A DNA stretch of 14,309 nucleotides from contig JBFYSV010000052.1 in the NCBI GenBank assembly GCA_041301185.1, positions 1 to 14,309 of the forward strand, in the 5' to 3' direction. Origin of the DNA: JAQBDA01 sp041301185. Lineage in GTDB: Bacteria > Chloroflexota > Anaerolineae > Anaerolineales > UBA4823. Of the stretch, positions 7,622 to 13,956 are shown piece by piece (the first letter of the stretch is position 1; each line of letters starts with the position of its first letter). The translations under genes and the position numbers were made by a program. The notes under the pieces are model-generated. The model ran no database searches and had not been told where the DNA came from. It saw nothing but the letters and a program-made list of their open reading frames with translations.

Positions 7622-8268
7622 AAACGATCCGCCTGGTAATCGTCGACGATCATGTCCTGTTTCGGTCCGGCCTGGTCAGCCTGATCCAGGGGATGCCGGG
7701 CTTCCAGGTGGTGGGGGAGGCTGGCAATGGTAAGGAAGCCCTGGAAATGATTGAACGGGTCAAGCCGGATGTCGTGTTGATGGATGTCAATATGCCGGTC
7801 ATGGGCGGGGTTGAAACCGTGCGGGCCTTGCGCGAGAAACAGGATTGCCGGATCTTGATGCTGACCATCTCGAAGCACGAAGGCGACCTGTTCGGCGCAA
7901 TTGCTGCCGGGGCGGACGGGTACTTGCTGAAAAATGCCACCCCCGACGAGCTTTCCAGATCAATCCAAAAAGTGTATGAAGGCATGTCGGTGCTATCTCC
8001 CGAAGTTACCCGCCAGATATTACAGGCGGTCAACTTTGACCAGACCGGATCGCAAGATTTTGGCCTGAGCAGCCGCGAGATGGAAGTACTCCAGTGCCTT
8101 TCACAAGGAATGACCACCGCGCAAATCTCATCCGATCTGTTCATCTCAGACAATACCGTCAAAACCCACGTGCGCCACATCCTGGAGAAATTGGAAGCCT
8201 CCAACCGGGCAGAAGCGGTGTCCAAAGCCATGCAACTGGGCTTGATCAACCCGAACGCTGGCGTTTAG
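7618..8268 (+). CDS. NarL/FixJ-type response regulator
   Basis: 216 residues starting at GTG 7618, with GGAG at 7607-7610 (7-base spacer) inside the kinase gene and a 4-base overlap GTGA. The receiver (1-120) has all key residues: acidic pair D10-D11, phosphorylated D56 in VVLMDVNMP, T83 and K105. The LuxR-type helix-turn-helix (about 145-210) shows LSSREMEVLQCLSQGMTTAQ, then DNTVKTHVRHILEKL and NRAEAVSKAMQLGL. It is therefore a phosphorylation-controlled DNA-binding transcription factor paired with the upstream kinase. Its targets are not shown by the sequence. The palindrome in the promoter region about 115 bases downstream is a candidate site, since NarL-type proteins bind inverted repeats. 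Confidence 0.95.
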   Translation: MKTIRLVIVDDHVLFRSGLVSLIQGMPGFQVVGEAGNGKEALEMIERVKPDVVLMDVNMPVMGGVETVRALREKQDCRILMLTISKHEGDLFGAIAAGADGYLLKNATPDELSRSIQKVYEGMSVLSPEVTRQILQAVNFDQTGSQDFGLSSREMEVLQCLSQGMTTAQISSDLFISDNTVKTHVRHILEKLEASNRAEAVSKAMQLGLINPNAGV

Positions 8269-8306
8269 ACGCTGCTCCACAGAATTATCTGCGTGATTTT
8301 TTCCGG

Positions 8307-8334
8307 GGAGGGGTGATTGCAAAATCACCCCTCC
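8307..8334 (+). terminator. Strong hairpin after the response regulator gene, probable terminator
   Basis: GGAGGGGTGATT pairs perfectly with AATCACCCCTCC (12 bp) around the loop GCAA, a GNRA tetraloop. It lies 39 bases after the regulator stop and ahead of the cox promoter candidate. A T-rich stretch follows, but only after GTGCTA, so the U-run is late and termination may be partial or the hairpin may protect the mRNA 3' end. Confidence 0.65.
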
Positions 8335-8374
8335 GTGCTATTTAATAAATCCTTCTTTTTGAAAGCGGGGGTGG

Positions 8375-8403
8375 ATGACAATTTTTACCAAGTTTGGTAA
8401 ATT
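8375..8403 (+). promoter_or_regulatory. Candidate sigma-70-type promoter of the cox operon
   Basis: ATGACA (8375-8380, one mismatch to TTGACA), a 17-base spacer, and TAAATT (8398-8403, four of six to TATAAT) lie 37 bases before the first cox-operon start. It sits just after the hairpin at 8307-8334 in the largest intergenic gap of the window. Assigned by eye; promoter consensus in this phylum is poorly known to me. Confidence 0.45.
8384..8401 (+). promoter_or_regulatory. Palindromic operator candidate within the cox promoter
   Basis: TTTACCAAGTTTGGTAAA is a pair of 8-base arms around a 2-base centre. It occupies the space between the candidate -35 and -10 boxes and overlaps the -10, the classical place for a repressor site. 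As RNA it would be a weak AT-rich stem, so a DNA-binding site is more likely than a terminator. The binding protein is unknown. Confidence 0.5.
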
Positions 8404-8439
8404 TAGGTTGAGATTAACAGGAAAAGGTTTCTCCATCCA

Positions 8440-9879
8440 ATGACTCCGCCTCGTAAAACTCCCCAACGGGTACTGATCGCTTCCAGCCATGCACTATTTG
8501 GGCAGGGGCTGCGCAGCCTGCTGGAAAAACGCGAGAAAGCCGATGTGGAAATTGTGGGTGTGGTTTCCAGTATCGAGGAGGCCATGCAAGCGCTGGAAAA
8601 GCTGAACCCAGATCTGGTCATTGTGGATTACGATGATGCGATTTTGAACCGGGATGAGTTTCTGGCGCGTTTTGTGGAGGGAGAGAAAAAGCTACGCGTT
8701 GTACTGCTTTCCTTGAACGAGGCGCAAGAAGCCCTGGTATATGACCGGCGTACTCTGGCTGCTTCACAGATCGATGACTGGTTGGAAGAGTGGAATCATG
8801 ACGCCTCCAAAGACGAAATGCAGATATCTTCAAATGGTAGTAATGCAAATGTCGAACACAGGAGTAACCCTATGAAGCATTTGATCATTGCAGCGATCCT
8901 GGTGGTAGTGGTGACTGCGTTGTTGATTGTAGGTTTGGACCAGGCCAGGCTGCTGCCGATTGCCGCCAGCGCACAAGCAGAGCCGATCGATACCATGTTC
9001 CGCCTTGAGTTTATGGTGATCGCCTTCTTGTTTTCGCTGATCGTGGTATTGATGGTCTACAGCATTGTGGTATTCCGGCGCAAGCGTGGCGACACCACGG
9101 ATGCAAAGCACGTTGAAGGGAGTACCCGTTTAGAGGTATTTTGGACAGCTGTGCCGCTTGCCACTGTGCTTGTTTTTGCCTACCTGGGGAGCTGGTCTCT
9201 GGGGGAAACCACGCGGGCAGATCCCAGACCTCTTGAAGTCAATGTCATCGGATCCCAATGGGTCTGGCGTTTTGAATATCCCAGTTTGGGCATCGTCTCG
9301 AGCGAGCTGAGACTGCCGGAGGACAAACAGGCGCTCCTGCACCTGTGGTCTACGGATGTCATCCATTCTTTCTGGGTGCCCGAGTTTCGCGTAAAGCAGG
9401 ACGCCCTGCCGGGGGGTGGGGATCTGACCCGTGACTTAAGGGTTACGCCAACCGAAATCGGTGAGTACAAAGTGCGCTGTGCAGAGCTATGCGGGTTGAA
9501 GCATACCTTCATGGAATCGCCGGTGATTGTGATGGCACAGGCTGATTTCGATATATGGGTTGCGGAGCAAACCGGCGAATCGACCGATCCAGTCGAACGT
9601 GGCGAGAAGTGGTCCGTAACCTATGGCTGTAATGCTTGCCACTCCCTGGATGGAACTCCCAATATCGGGCCAACCTGGCAAGGGTTGTACGGTCACGAAG
9701 TGAGGTTCACAGATGGTTCCACGACAATTGCAGACGACGAGTACCTGTATAACTCAATTCGTAATCCCGCCGCCAATATCGTTGAAGGTTTCCAGAACCT
9801 GATGCCGGCAAATGTAGCTGCAGATATGTCCGACGATCAGATCAATGATGTCATCCGGTTTATTGAGAGCTTGAGATAA
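8440..9879 (+). CDS. Receiver-like domain in frame with cytochrome c oxidase subunit II (long form of the reading frame)
   Basis: A 479-codon frame whose first 144 codons encode a soluble receiver-like domain and whose remaining 335 encode subunit II. Residues 10-118 follow the NarL receiver pattern: VLIASSHALFGQGLRSLLE, then LNPDLVIVDYDD with D63 at the phosphorylation position, and VVLLSLNE with S91. The acidic pair is replaced by Ser15-Ser16 and the conserved Lys is not recognisable, so it is a degenerate receiver. Residues 119-144 are a polar linker (DASKDEMQISSNGSNANV). ATG 8440 is the only usual start after TAG 8404; AAAAGG lies 12 bases upstream, a weak signal. No stop separates the parts, but a strong internal start at 8872 exists. 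Either a true fusion, two products from one frame, or a separate small receiver gene that lost its stop. If fused, the receiver would sit in the cytoplasm before a signal-like helix. Confidence 0.6.
   Translation: MTPPRKTPQRVLIASSHALFGQGLRSLLEKREKADVEIVGVVSSIEEAMQALEKLNPDLVIVDYDDAILNRDEFLARFVEGEKKLRVVLLSLNEAQEALVYDRRTLAASQIDDWLEEWNHDASKDEMQISSNGSNANVEHRSNPMKHLIIAAILVVVVTALLIVGLDQARLLPIAASAQAEPIDTMFRLEFMVIAFLFSLIVVLMVYSIVVFRRKRGDTTDAKHVEGSTRLEVFWTAVPLATVLVFAYLGSWSLGETTRADPRPLEVNVIGSQWVWRFEYPSLGIVSSELRLPEDKQALLHLWSTDVIHSFWVPEFRVKQDALPGGGDLTRDLRVTPTEIGEYKVRCAELCGLKHTFMESPVIVMAQADFDIWVAEQTGESTDPVERGEKWSVTYGCNACHSLDGTPNIGPTWQGLYGHEVRFTDGSTTIADDEYLYNSIRNPAANIVEGFQNLMPANVAADMSDDQINDVIRFIESLR
8859..8866 (+). 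promoter_or_regulatory. Internal Shine-Dalgarno that decides the subunit II start
   Basis: CAGGAGTA with a 7-base spacer from AGGAG to ATG 8872. The same CAGGAGTA precedes subunit I (9889-9896, also a 7-base spacer) and the small subunit (11905-11912, 8-base spacer to ATG 11919). The shared form and spacing argue that ribosomes start subunit II here even though the frame is open upstream. Confidence 0.8.
8872..9879 (+). CDS. coxB: Cytochrome c oxidase subunit II with fused cytochrome c domain (caa3 type)
   Basis: 335 residues from the internal ATG. Residues 1-30 are a hydrophobic signal-like helix ending in AASAQA (possible cleavage near 36). Two membrane helices follow (about 46-68 and 88-110), then the outer CuA domain: H165 in DVIHSFWVPEF and C203-A-E205-L-C207-G-L-K-H211-T-F-M214, a full set of CuA ligands. 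GSQWVWRFEYP at 127-137 is the aromatic region used for electron entry. A C-terminal cytochrome c (about 240-335) has C253-N-A-C256-H257 for heme binding and M311 as probable axial ligand. The subunit passes electrons from the fused cytochrome to CuA and on to subunit I. Length and domains are complete. The start is discussed under the longer frame. Confidence 0.93.
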   Translation: MKHLIIAAILVVVVTALLIVGLDQARLLPIAASAQAEPIDTMFRLEFMVIAFLFSLIVVLMVYSIVVFRRKRGDTTDAKHVEGSTRLEVFWTAVPLATVLVFAYLGSWSLGETTRADPRPLEVNVIGSQWVWRFEYPSLGIVSSELRLPEDKQALLHLWSTDVIHSFWVPEFRVKQDALPGGGDLTRDLRVTPTEIGEYKVRCAELCGLKHTFMESPVIVMAQADFDIWVAEQTGESTDPVERGEKWSVTYGCNACHSLDGTPNIGPTWQGLYGHEVRFTDGSTTIADDEYLYNSIRNPAANIVEGFQNLMPANVAADMSDDQINDVIRFIESLR

Positions 9880-9901
9880 CAACGGGATCAGGAGTATCAG
9901 C

Positions 9902-11845
9902 ATGAGCGAAGTGACAATGAGCGAGTATAAACGTCCTGGTTTTTTCTCCATCGGTTTTGTGCGTGGGTCCATCTACTTGCTGCTGGGCACGCTGCTTGGC
10001 ATGGGGATTGTCAGCGGCATCCGCCTGGTGATGGGATTGCCAGCCTGGCATCCGAATGCTGCCTGGACGGTGGGGGCAATCTTTGGGACGGCTGCATTTT
10101 TGGTTGGCGTTGGCGCTATCAGCGATTGGTGGAAATGGGCGAAAGGCCAGGAGACCCCGGAGCACCCTGAAGCTCCAAGGTACAAGGGCTGGGCGAAATA
10201 CCTGAGCATCTCGTTTGACCATAAGGTGATCGGCGTCCAGTACGGCTTTACCTCCCTGGTGCTGTTCTTGACCGCCGGGCTGTTTGCCCTGACCTTCCGC
10301 ACCGAGCTGGCTGCTGAAGGCATGCAGTTCCTGGGCGAGAATGCCACAATCCTGGGCATGAACGGATTGACCTTCTACAACACGATCATGAGCCTGCATG
10401 GCATCGTGATGATCGGAGCGACCCTGTTGGGCGTGGGCGCTATGTCCAACTACCTGGTGCCGCTCATGATCGGTACCAACGATATGGCTTTCCCCCGCCT
10501 GAACGCCTTTGCCTTCTGGATCAATGTACCAGGCGCCATCTGGTTGCTCAGCACGTTGTTCCTGGGTGGATTTGATACCGGCTGGACCGGCTACCCGCCC
10601 CTCAGCCGCCTGGCACCGCTGGGAATGCAGCTCTTTTTCTTCGGCGTGTATGTGGTCGGCTTATCCTCCATTTTGGGATCGCTGAATATCATCGTGACCA
10701 TCGTCAAAATGCGCGCCCCAGGGATGGGCTACTTCCGCATGCCGATCTTCGTCTGGACGGCATTTGCCACCGCCATCATCGGCCTGACCGCCACGCAGCT
10801 GATCGGCCTGTCATTCCAGATGGTGATGTTTGAGCGCCTGTTCGGGATGGGTTTCTTCAACCCTGACCTGGGCGGCAACCCGATCCTCTTCCAGCACCTG
10901 TTCTGGTTCTACTCGCACCCGGCGGTATATGTGTTCATCCTTACTGGTCTGGGTGTGATCAGCGAGCTGTTGCCGGTCTTCGCTCGCAAACCCCTGTTTG
11001 GCTACCGCTGGGTGGCGTTATCGTCGTTTGCGATCGCCATCGTGGGTTTCCTGGTTTGGGCGCATCACATGTTCACCTCCGGCATGGAAGCATACCTGCG
11101 CGTGCCTTTTATGTACAGCACCTTGCTGGTGGCTGTGCCGACCGGGATTAAATTCTTCAGCTGGGTGGCAACGATCTGGGAAGGAAAGCTCAGCTTTGAA
11201 ACACCGATGTTGTTCGTCCTGGGGGCGATCTCGATCTTCCTGCTGGGCGGCTTGAGCGGACCGCCTAACGGCGTGGTCTCCACCGACCTGCACGTCCAGG
11301 ACACCTACTGGATTGTGGGTCACTTCCACGCCACCCTGTTTGGCGGCTTTGTCTTCCCGTTCTTCGCTGCCATGTACTACTGGTTCCCCAAGTTCACCGG
11401 GCGGATGTATAGCGAGCGATTGGGCAAGCTGCACTTCTACCTGATGCTGCCCGCCTTCTACGTTCAAAGCCTGGGGCAGATGCAGGTGGGACTGCTGGGC
11501 ATGCGCCGCCGGATCGCCGATTACGACCCGGCCTTGGGCATTGAGCTTTCCCAGCTGTTGATCACCATCGCCGGCTATGTGATTGGTATCGCTGTGTTGA
11601 TAGCCATCTACAACTTCATCGTCAGCGCTCGTCGGGGCGAGGTTGCCGTGGCAAACCCGTGGAGATCACGCTCGCCAGAATGGCAGATCGCTTCACCTGC
11701 CCCCGAGCACAACTACGATGAGCAAATCGAGGTAGTGGGCGAGCCGTATGACTACGGGTTGGAGGGTTCGGTATTTGTGAATATGCACCCAAGCCGGTCC
11801 GCACCAGAAATCCCGGCAGGAGCAGCGCCAGCCGCAGCAGATTAG
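9902..11845 (+). CDS. coxA: Cytochrome c oxidase subunit I, A2-type heme-copper oxidase
   Basis: 647 residues. This is the catalytic subunit, reducing O2 to water and pumping protons. Two extra membrane helices (about 18-45 and 52-74) precede the canonical core, which begins near SISFDHKVIGVQY. Ligands: H166 (SLHGIVM) and H476 for the low-spin heme, H474 (VGHFHATLFGG) for the active heme, and H339, H388 and H389 for CuB, with Y343 for the His-Tyr link. YSHPAVY at 337-343 replaces the GHPEVY of mitochondrial-type enzymes, so the proton-channel Glu is missing and the Tyr-Ser pair marks subfamily A2. K417 in VPTGIKFFSW is the K-channel Lys and NDMAFPRLN the D-channel entrance. The C-terminal 60 residues are polar and Ala/Pro-rich. 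AGGAG at 9890-9894 supports the start. Confidence 0.97.
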   Translation: MSEVTMSEYKRPGFFSIGFVRGSIYLLLGTLLGMGIVSGIRLVMGLPAWHPNAAWTVGAIFGTAAFLVGVGAISDWWKWAKGQETPEHPEAPRYKGWAKYLSISFDHKVIGVQYGFTSLVLFLTAGLFALTFRTELAAEGMQFLGENATILGMNGLTFYNTIMSLHGIVMIGATLLGVGAMSNYLVPLMIGTNDMAFPRLNAFAFWINVPGAIWLLSTLFLGGFDTGWTGYPPLSRLAPLGMQLFFFGVYVVGLSSILGSLNIIVTIVKMRAPGMGYFRMPIFVWTAFATAIIGLTATQLIGLSFQMVMFERLFGMGFFNPDLGGNPILFQHLFWFYSHPAVYVFILTGLGVISELLPVFARKPLFGYRWVALSSFAIAIVGFLVWAHHMFTSGMEAYLRVPFMYSTLLVAVPTGIKFFSWVATIWEGKLSFETPMLFVLGAISIFLLGGLSGPPNGVVSTDLHVQDTYWIVGHFHATLFGGFVFPFFAAMYYWFPKFTGRMYSERLGKLHFYLMLPAFYVQSLGQMQVGLLGMRRRIADYDPALGIELSQLLITIAGYVIGIAVLIAIYNFIVSARRGEVAVANPWRSRSPEWQIASPAPEHNYDEQIEVVGEPYDYGLEGSVFVNMHPSRSAPEIPAGAAPAAAD

Positions 11846-11918
11846 CATGCTGTTGTACACAGGCAGACACTCTGCAAAAATTGCAAGCCAGGCTTGAGTA
11901 GATTCAGGAGTAATGATA

Positions 11919-12149
11919 ATGGAAGCAAAGACAGACGAAATCATGGAAGCCAAGAAGAAGGATGCCTACCGCAAAGGCGTTGCAGTCATCGTCTTGCTGG
12001 CTTTCCTCACCATCAGCGAGTACTGGATCGGTGCAGTGGCGTATTATTGGTGGGCAGCCATCATGGGCATCGCAATCTTGAAAGCTTTCTTCGTGGTGCG
12101 AGACTATATGCATATCGGACGGCTGTTTGCCTCTGACGAGGAGCTTTAG
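11919..12149 (+). CDS. Small cytochrome c oxidase subunit IV-like protein
   Basis: 76 residues: a charged N-terminus (MEAKTDEIMEAKKKDAYRK), then two membrane helices (about 21-40 and 43-60), then a short polar tail. Bacterial caa3 operons usually have a small two- or three-helix subunit IV near subunit III, and the position here between subunits I and III fits. The SEYWIG and KAFFVVRDYMHI segments look like the prokaryotic subunit IV family, with the conserved Phe/Met-rich second helix. CAGGAGTA ends 6 bases before ATG 11919 (AGGAG-to-ATG spacer 8), which is better than ATG 11913 (spacer 2). The 67-base gap before the gene carries short inverted repeats (CAAGCC/GGCTTG at 11884-11896) of unknown use. 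Its role is probably structural, stabilising the complex. Confidence 0.8.
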   Translation: MEAKTDEIMEAKKKDAYRKGVAVIVLLAFLTISEYWIGAVAYYWWAAIMGIAILKAFFVVRDYMHIGRLFASDEEL

Positions 12150-12151
12150 GC

Positions 12152-12730
12152 ATGACAACCCACACGGTCTCGTTAACTGATTACCGGCGGAAAACCTCAA
12201 TCAACCGGCTAGGATTGTGGTTGTTCATCCTATCAGATATGTTTGTCTTCCTCGGCTTGTTGGTGGCGCGCTTTTACCTGTTGGGCTTCCAATCTCGCCC
12301 CGAAGCCAGCCAGATCGTCGGCCTGATCGTCACCGCTGTCCTGCTGGCGAGCAGTTTCTTCATGAACCGGGCTGAGATCGCGGCAGAGTTCGGCGACCAA
12401 AAAGCTTTCCTACGCAGCACTCTCATCACTATGCTCCTGGGGATCCTCTTCCTGATTGGTGTGGTGGGCGTCGAATGGCAGATTGCCCCGTTCGGTCCGG
12501 CGGATGGAACGGTTGGTTCGTTATTCTACGCCATGACTGGCTTCCACGCGTTCCATGTCCTGACTGGAGTGATCTTCCTGTTTATTATTTACCGCAACGG
12601 GCGTAAGGGTCTCTACTCTGCCGAACGGCATTGGCCCGTCGAAGCAGCCGCGGTCTACTGGCACTTCGTGGACGTGGTATGGATGTTCTTTTACCCGGCG
12701 CTGTACCTGATCGGTGCCGCGATTTTGTAA
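12152..12730 (+). CDS. coxC: Cytochrome c oxidase subunit III
   Basis: 192 residues with five membrane helices, the short bacterial form of subunit III. The start of the first helix (GLWLFILSDMFVFLGLLVAR) with its Ser-Asp, the FHAFHVLTGV segment and the C-terminal YWHFVDVVWMFFYPALYL are family signatures. The subunit contains no metal centre and stabilises subunit I and its proton uptake. It starts 2 bases after the stop of the small subunit, with GAGGAG at 12136-12141 as Shine-Dalgarno inside that gene, so translation is coupled. With subunits II, I and the small subunit it completes the oxidase core. Confidence 0.95.
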   Translation: MTTHTVSLTDYRRKTSINRLGLWLFILSDMFVFLGLLVARFYLLGFQSRPEASQIVGLIVTAVLLASSFFMNRAEIAAEFGDQKAFLRSTLITMLLGILFLIGVVGVEWQIAPFGPADGTVGSLFYAMTGFHAFHVLTGVIFLFIIYRNGRKGLYSAERHWPVEAAAVYWHFVDVVWMFFYPALYLIGAAIL

Positions 12731-12742
12731 AGCATCTTCGCC

Positions 12743-12801
12743 GGAAACCCGGTTCTCGTCATCTTGGTTCAGCCAGACGGCGGGGAGGGGACCGGGTTTC
12801 C
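12743..12801 (+). repeat. Inverted repeat between subunit III and sco
   Basis: GGAAACCCGGT (12743-12753) and ACCGGGTTTCC (12791-12801) are perfect 11-base inverted arms separated by 37 G-rich bases. The repeat fills most of the 89-base gap between the core oxidase genes and the assembly genes and ends 18 bases before the sco start. No U-run follows. It may be an mRNA-processing or attenuating stem that lowers expression of the assembly factors, or a remnant of a small repeat. Confidence 0.55.
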
Positions 12802-12819
12802 ATCAAATTTGGGAAGCGT

Positions 12820-13425
12820 ATGAAAACTAAGTATTTTCTCTTGGGAGTGGGGGTTTTGCTAGGGGTGGCGCTGGTCTTGACGGGGTGGCAGTTTTTCCAG
12901 CGTCCTTACACCTTCCGGGGTTCATTGATCGATCCCCCGGTTCCGGCAGCTGATTTTGAGTTAACCGATCAAAACGGTCAGCCCTTCCGCTTGAGCGATC
13001 AGAAAGGTCAGATCGTGCTGCTGTTTTTTGGATACACCCACTGCCCGGATGTCTGCCCGTTGACGCTGAGCCACTTCAAGCAAATTAAGGCAGATTTGGG
13101 TGATCGGGCTGACCAGGTGCGCTTTGTCTTCATCACGGTTGATCCAGAGCGAGATACGGCTGACCAGCTCCAGCAGTACCTGCCGAATTTTGACTCAGAG
13201 ATCCTCGGGCTCACCGGCAGCATGCAGAGCCTGGAAAGCGTATGGAAAAATTACGGGGTCTACCGTGCGAAACAGGAGGTGGGTAGCGCGGCAGGCTACC
13301 TGATGGACCATACTGCCCGCACCTATCTCATTGATCAGCAGGGAAATTGGCGTCTCACTTACCCTTTCGAGATGGGCAAAGACGACATTCTCCAAGATGT
13401 CATCCACCTTCTCAACCGGGAGTGA
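12820..13425 (+). CDS. Sco1/SenC/PrrC-family copper chaperone for CuA assembly
   Basis: 201 residues. An N-terminal membrane anchor (about 5-22) leads to an outer thioredoxin-fold domain. FFGYTHCPDVCPLT gives the Cu ligands C75 and C79, and H164 in YLMDHTARTYLID is the third, as in all Sco proteins. FITVDPERDT at 104-113 is a further family block. Sco delivers copper or reduces the CuA cysteines of subunit II, encoded upstream in the same operon. The open frame extends upstream into coxC, but those codons have no family similarity; ATG 12820, with GGGAAG just before it and the expected signal anchor, is the start. Confidence 0.95.
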   Translation: MKTKYFLLGVGVLLGVALVLTGWQFFQRPYTFRGSLIDPPVPAADFELTDQNGQPFRLSDQKGQIVLLFFGYTHCPDVCPLTLSHFKQIKADLGDRADQVRFVFITVDPERDTADQLQQYLPNFDSEILGLTGSMQSLESVWKNYGVYRAKQEVGSAAGYLMDHTARTYLIDQQGNWRLTYPFEMGKDDILQDVIHLLNRE

Positions 13426-13431
13426 TCCAGG

Positions 13432-13956
13432 ATGAAACCGGAATACCGTCCTTACCTGATCCGATTGCTGGTTGTCTTTGCGATCTCTCTGGCAGCCATG
13501 CTGCTCGTCGTTGAAGGTGCTTATCTGCTGCAGCGGGAGGAAACCGACCGGGGTCCAAAAACCATCCAGATCGTGGTGCCTGAAGGAGCAGCCCAGCGAG
13601 TAGCCGAAGGCGAGATGCTGGAAATCCTGCCCGAGAACGCCGTGTTTGTCATCGGCGATGTGCTGGAAGTGGTCAACCAGGATAGCACCGATCACCAGCT
13701 GGGACCAATCTGGGTGCCAGCTGGAAGCACCGGGAGGGTTGTCCTGGAGGAAGCCAACAAATTCTCGTACTCTTGCTCGTTCACGCCCAGCCGTTACCTG
13801 GGATTGGATGTTAAAAAGCCGACGACCCTCCAGACGCGCCTGACCGGCTTGTCGATCTCGGTGCCTACAACGGCTGCGTTTTTGTTTATCTACAGTTTAT
13901 TGGTCTTCCCAATCAACCCCAAACCGAAGAAGTCGGACAGCGAGGTCAAAGCGTAA
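13432..13956 (+). CDS. Cupredoxin-like membrane protein with incomplete copper site
   Basis: 174 residues: an N-terminal membrane helix (about 9-33), an outer beta-rich domain (about 43-130), a C-terminal helix (about 143-161) and a short Lys-rich tail. The domain has a cupredoxin outline: VLEVVNQDSTDHQLGPIWV with H88, then FSYSCSF with C115, where blue copper proteins have Tyr-x-Cys. The second His and the Met expected after the Cys are absent (SFTPSRYLGLDV follows), so a normal type 1 centre is unlikely. It starts 6 bases after the sco stop with GGGAG upstream. Its position between sco and SURF1 suggests a job in copper handling or oxidase assembly, which is inference. I do not recognise a named family. 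Confidence 0.75.
   Translation: MKPEYRPYLIRLLVVFAISLAAMLLVVEGAYLLQREETDRGPKTIQIVVPEGAAQRVAEGEMLEILPENAVFVIGDVLEVVNQDSTDHQLGPIWVPAGSTGRVVLEEANKFSYSCSFTPSRYLGLDVKKPTTLQTRLTGLSISVPTTAAFLFIYSLLVFPINPKPKKSDSEVKA

Noticed and set aside
9860..10399. Long minus-strand frames, such as this one opposite coxA and others opposite the moeA and cox genes.
   Set aside because: They lie opposite well-conserved + strand genes, have no recognisable domains and no supporting start signals; they are GC-driven shadows.
11873..11896. Overlapping short inverted repeats (TGCAA/TTGCA and CAAGCC/GGCTTG) between subunit I and the small subunit.
   Set aside because: Arms of 5-6 bases are common by chance, there is no U-run, and no regulatory role can be supported.
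12631..12819. Upstream extension of the sco frame into coxC.
   Set aside because: The 63 residues are Arg-rich out-of-frame coxC sequence with no family similarity, and ATG 12820 starts a normal signal anchor.
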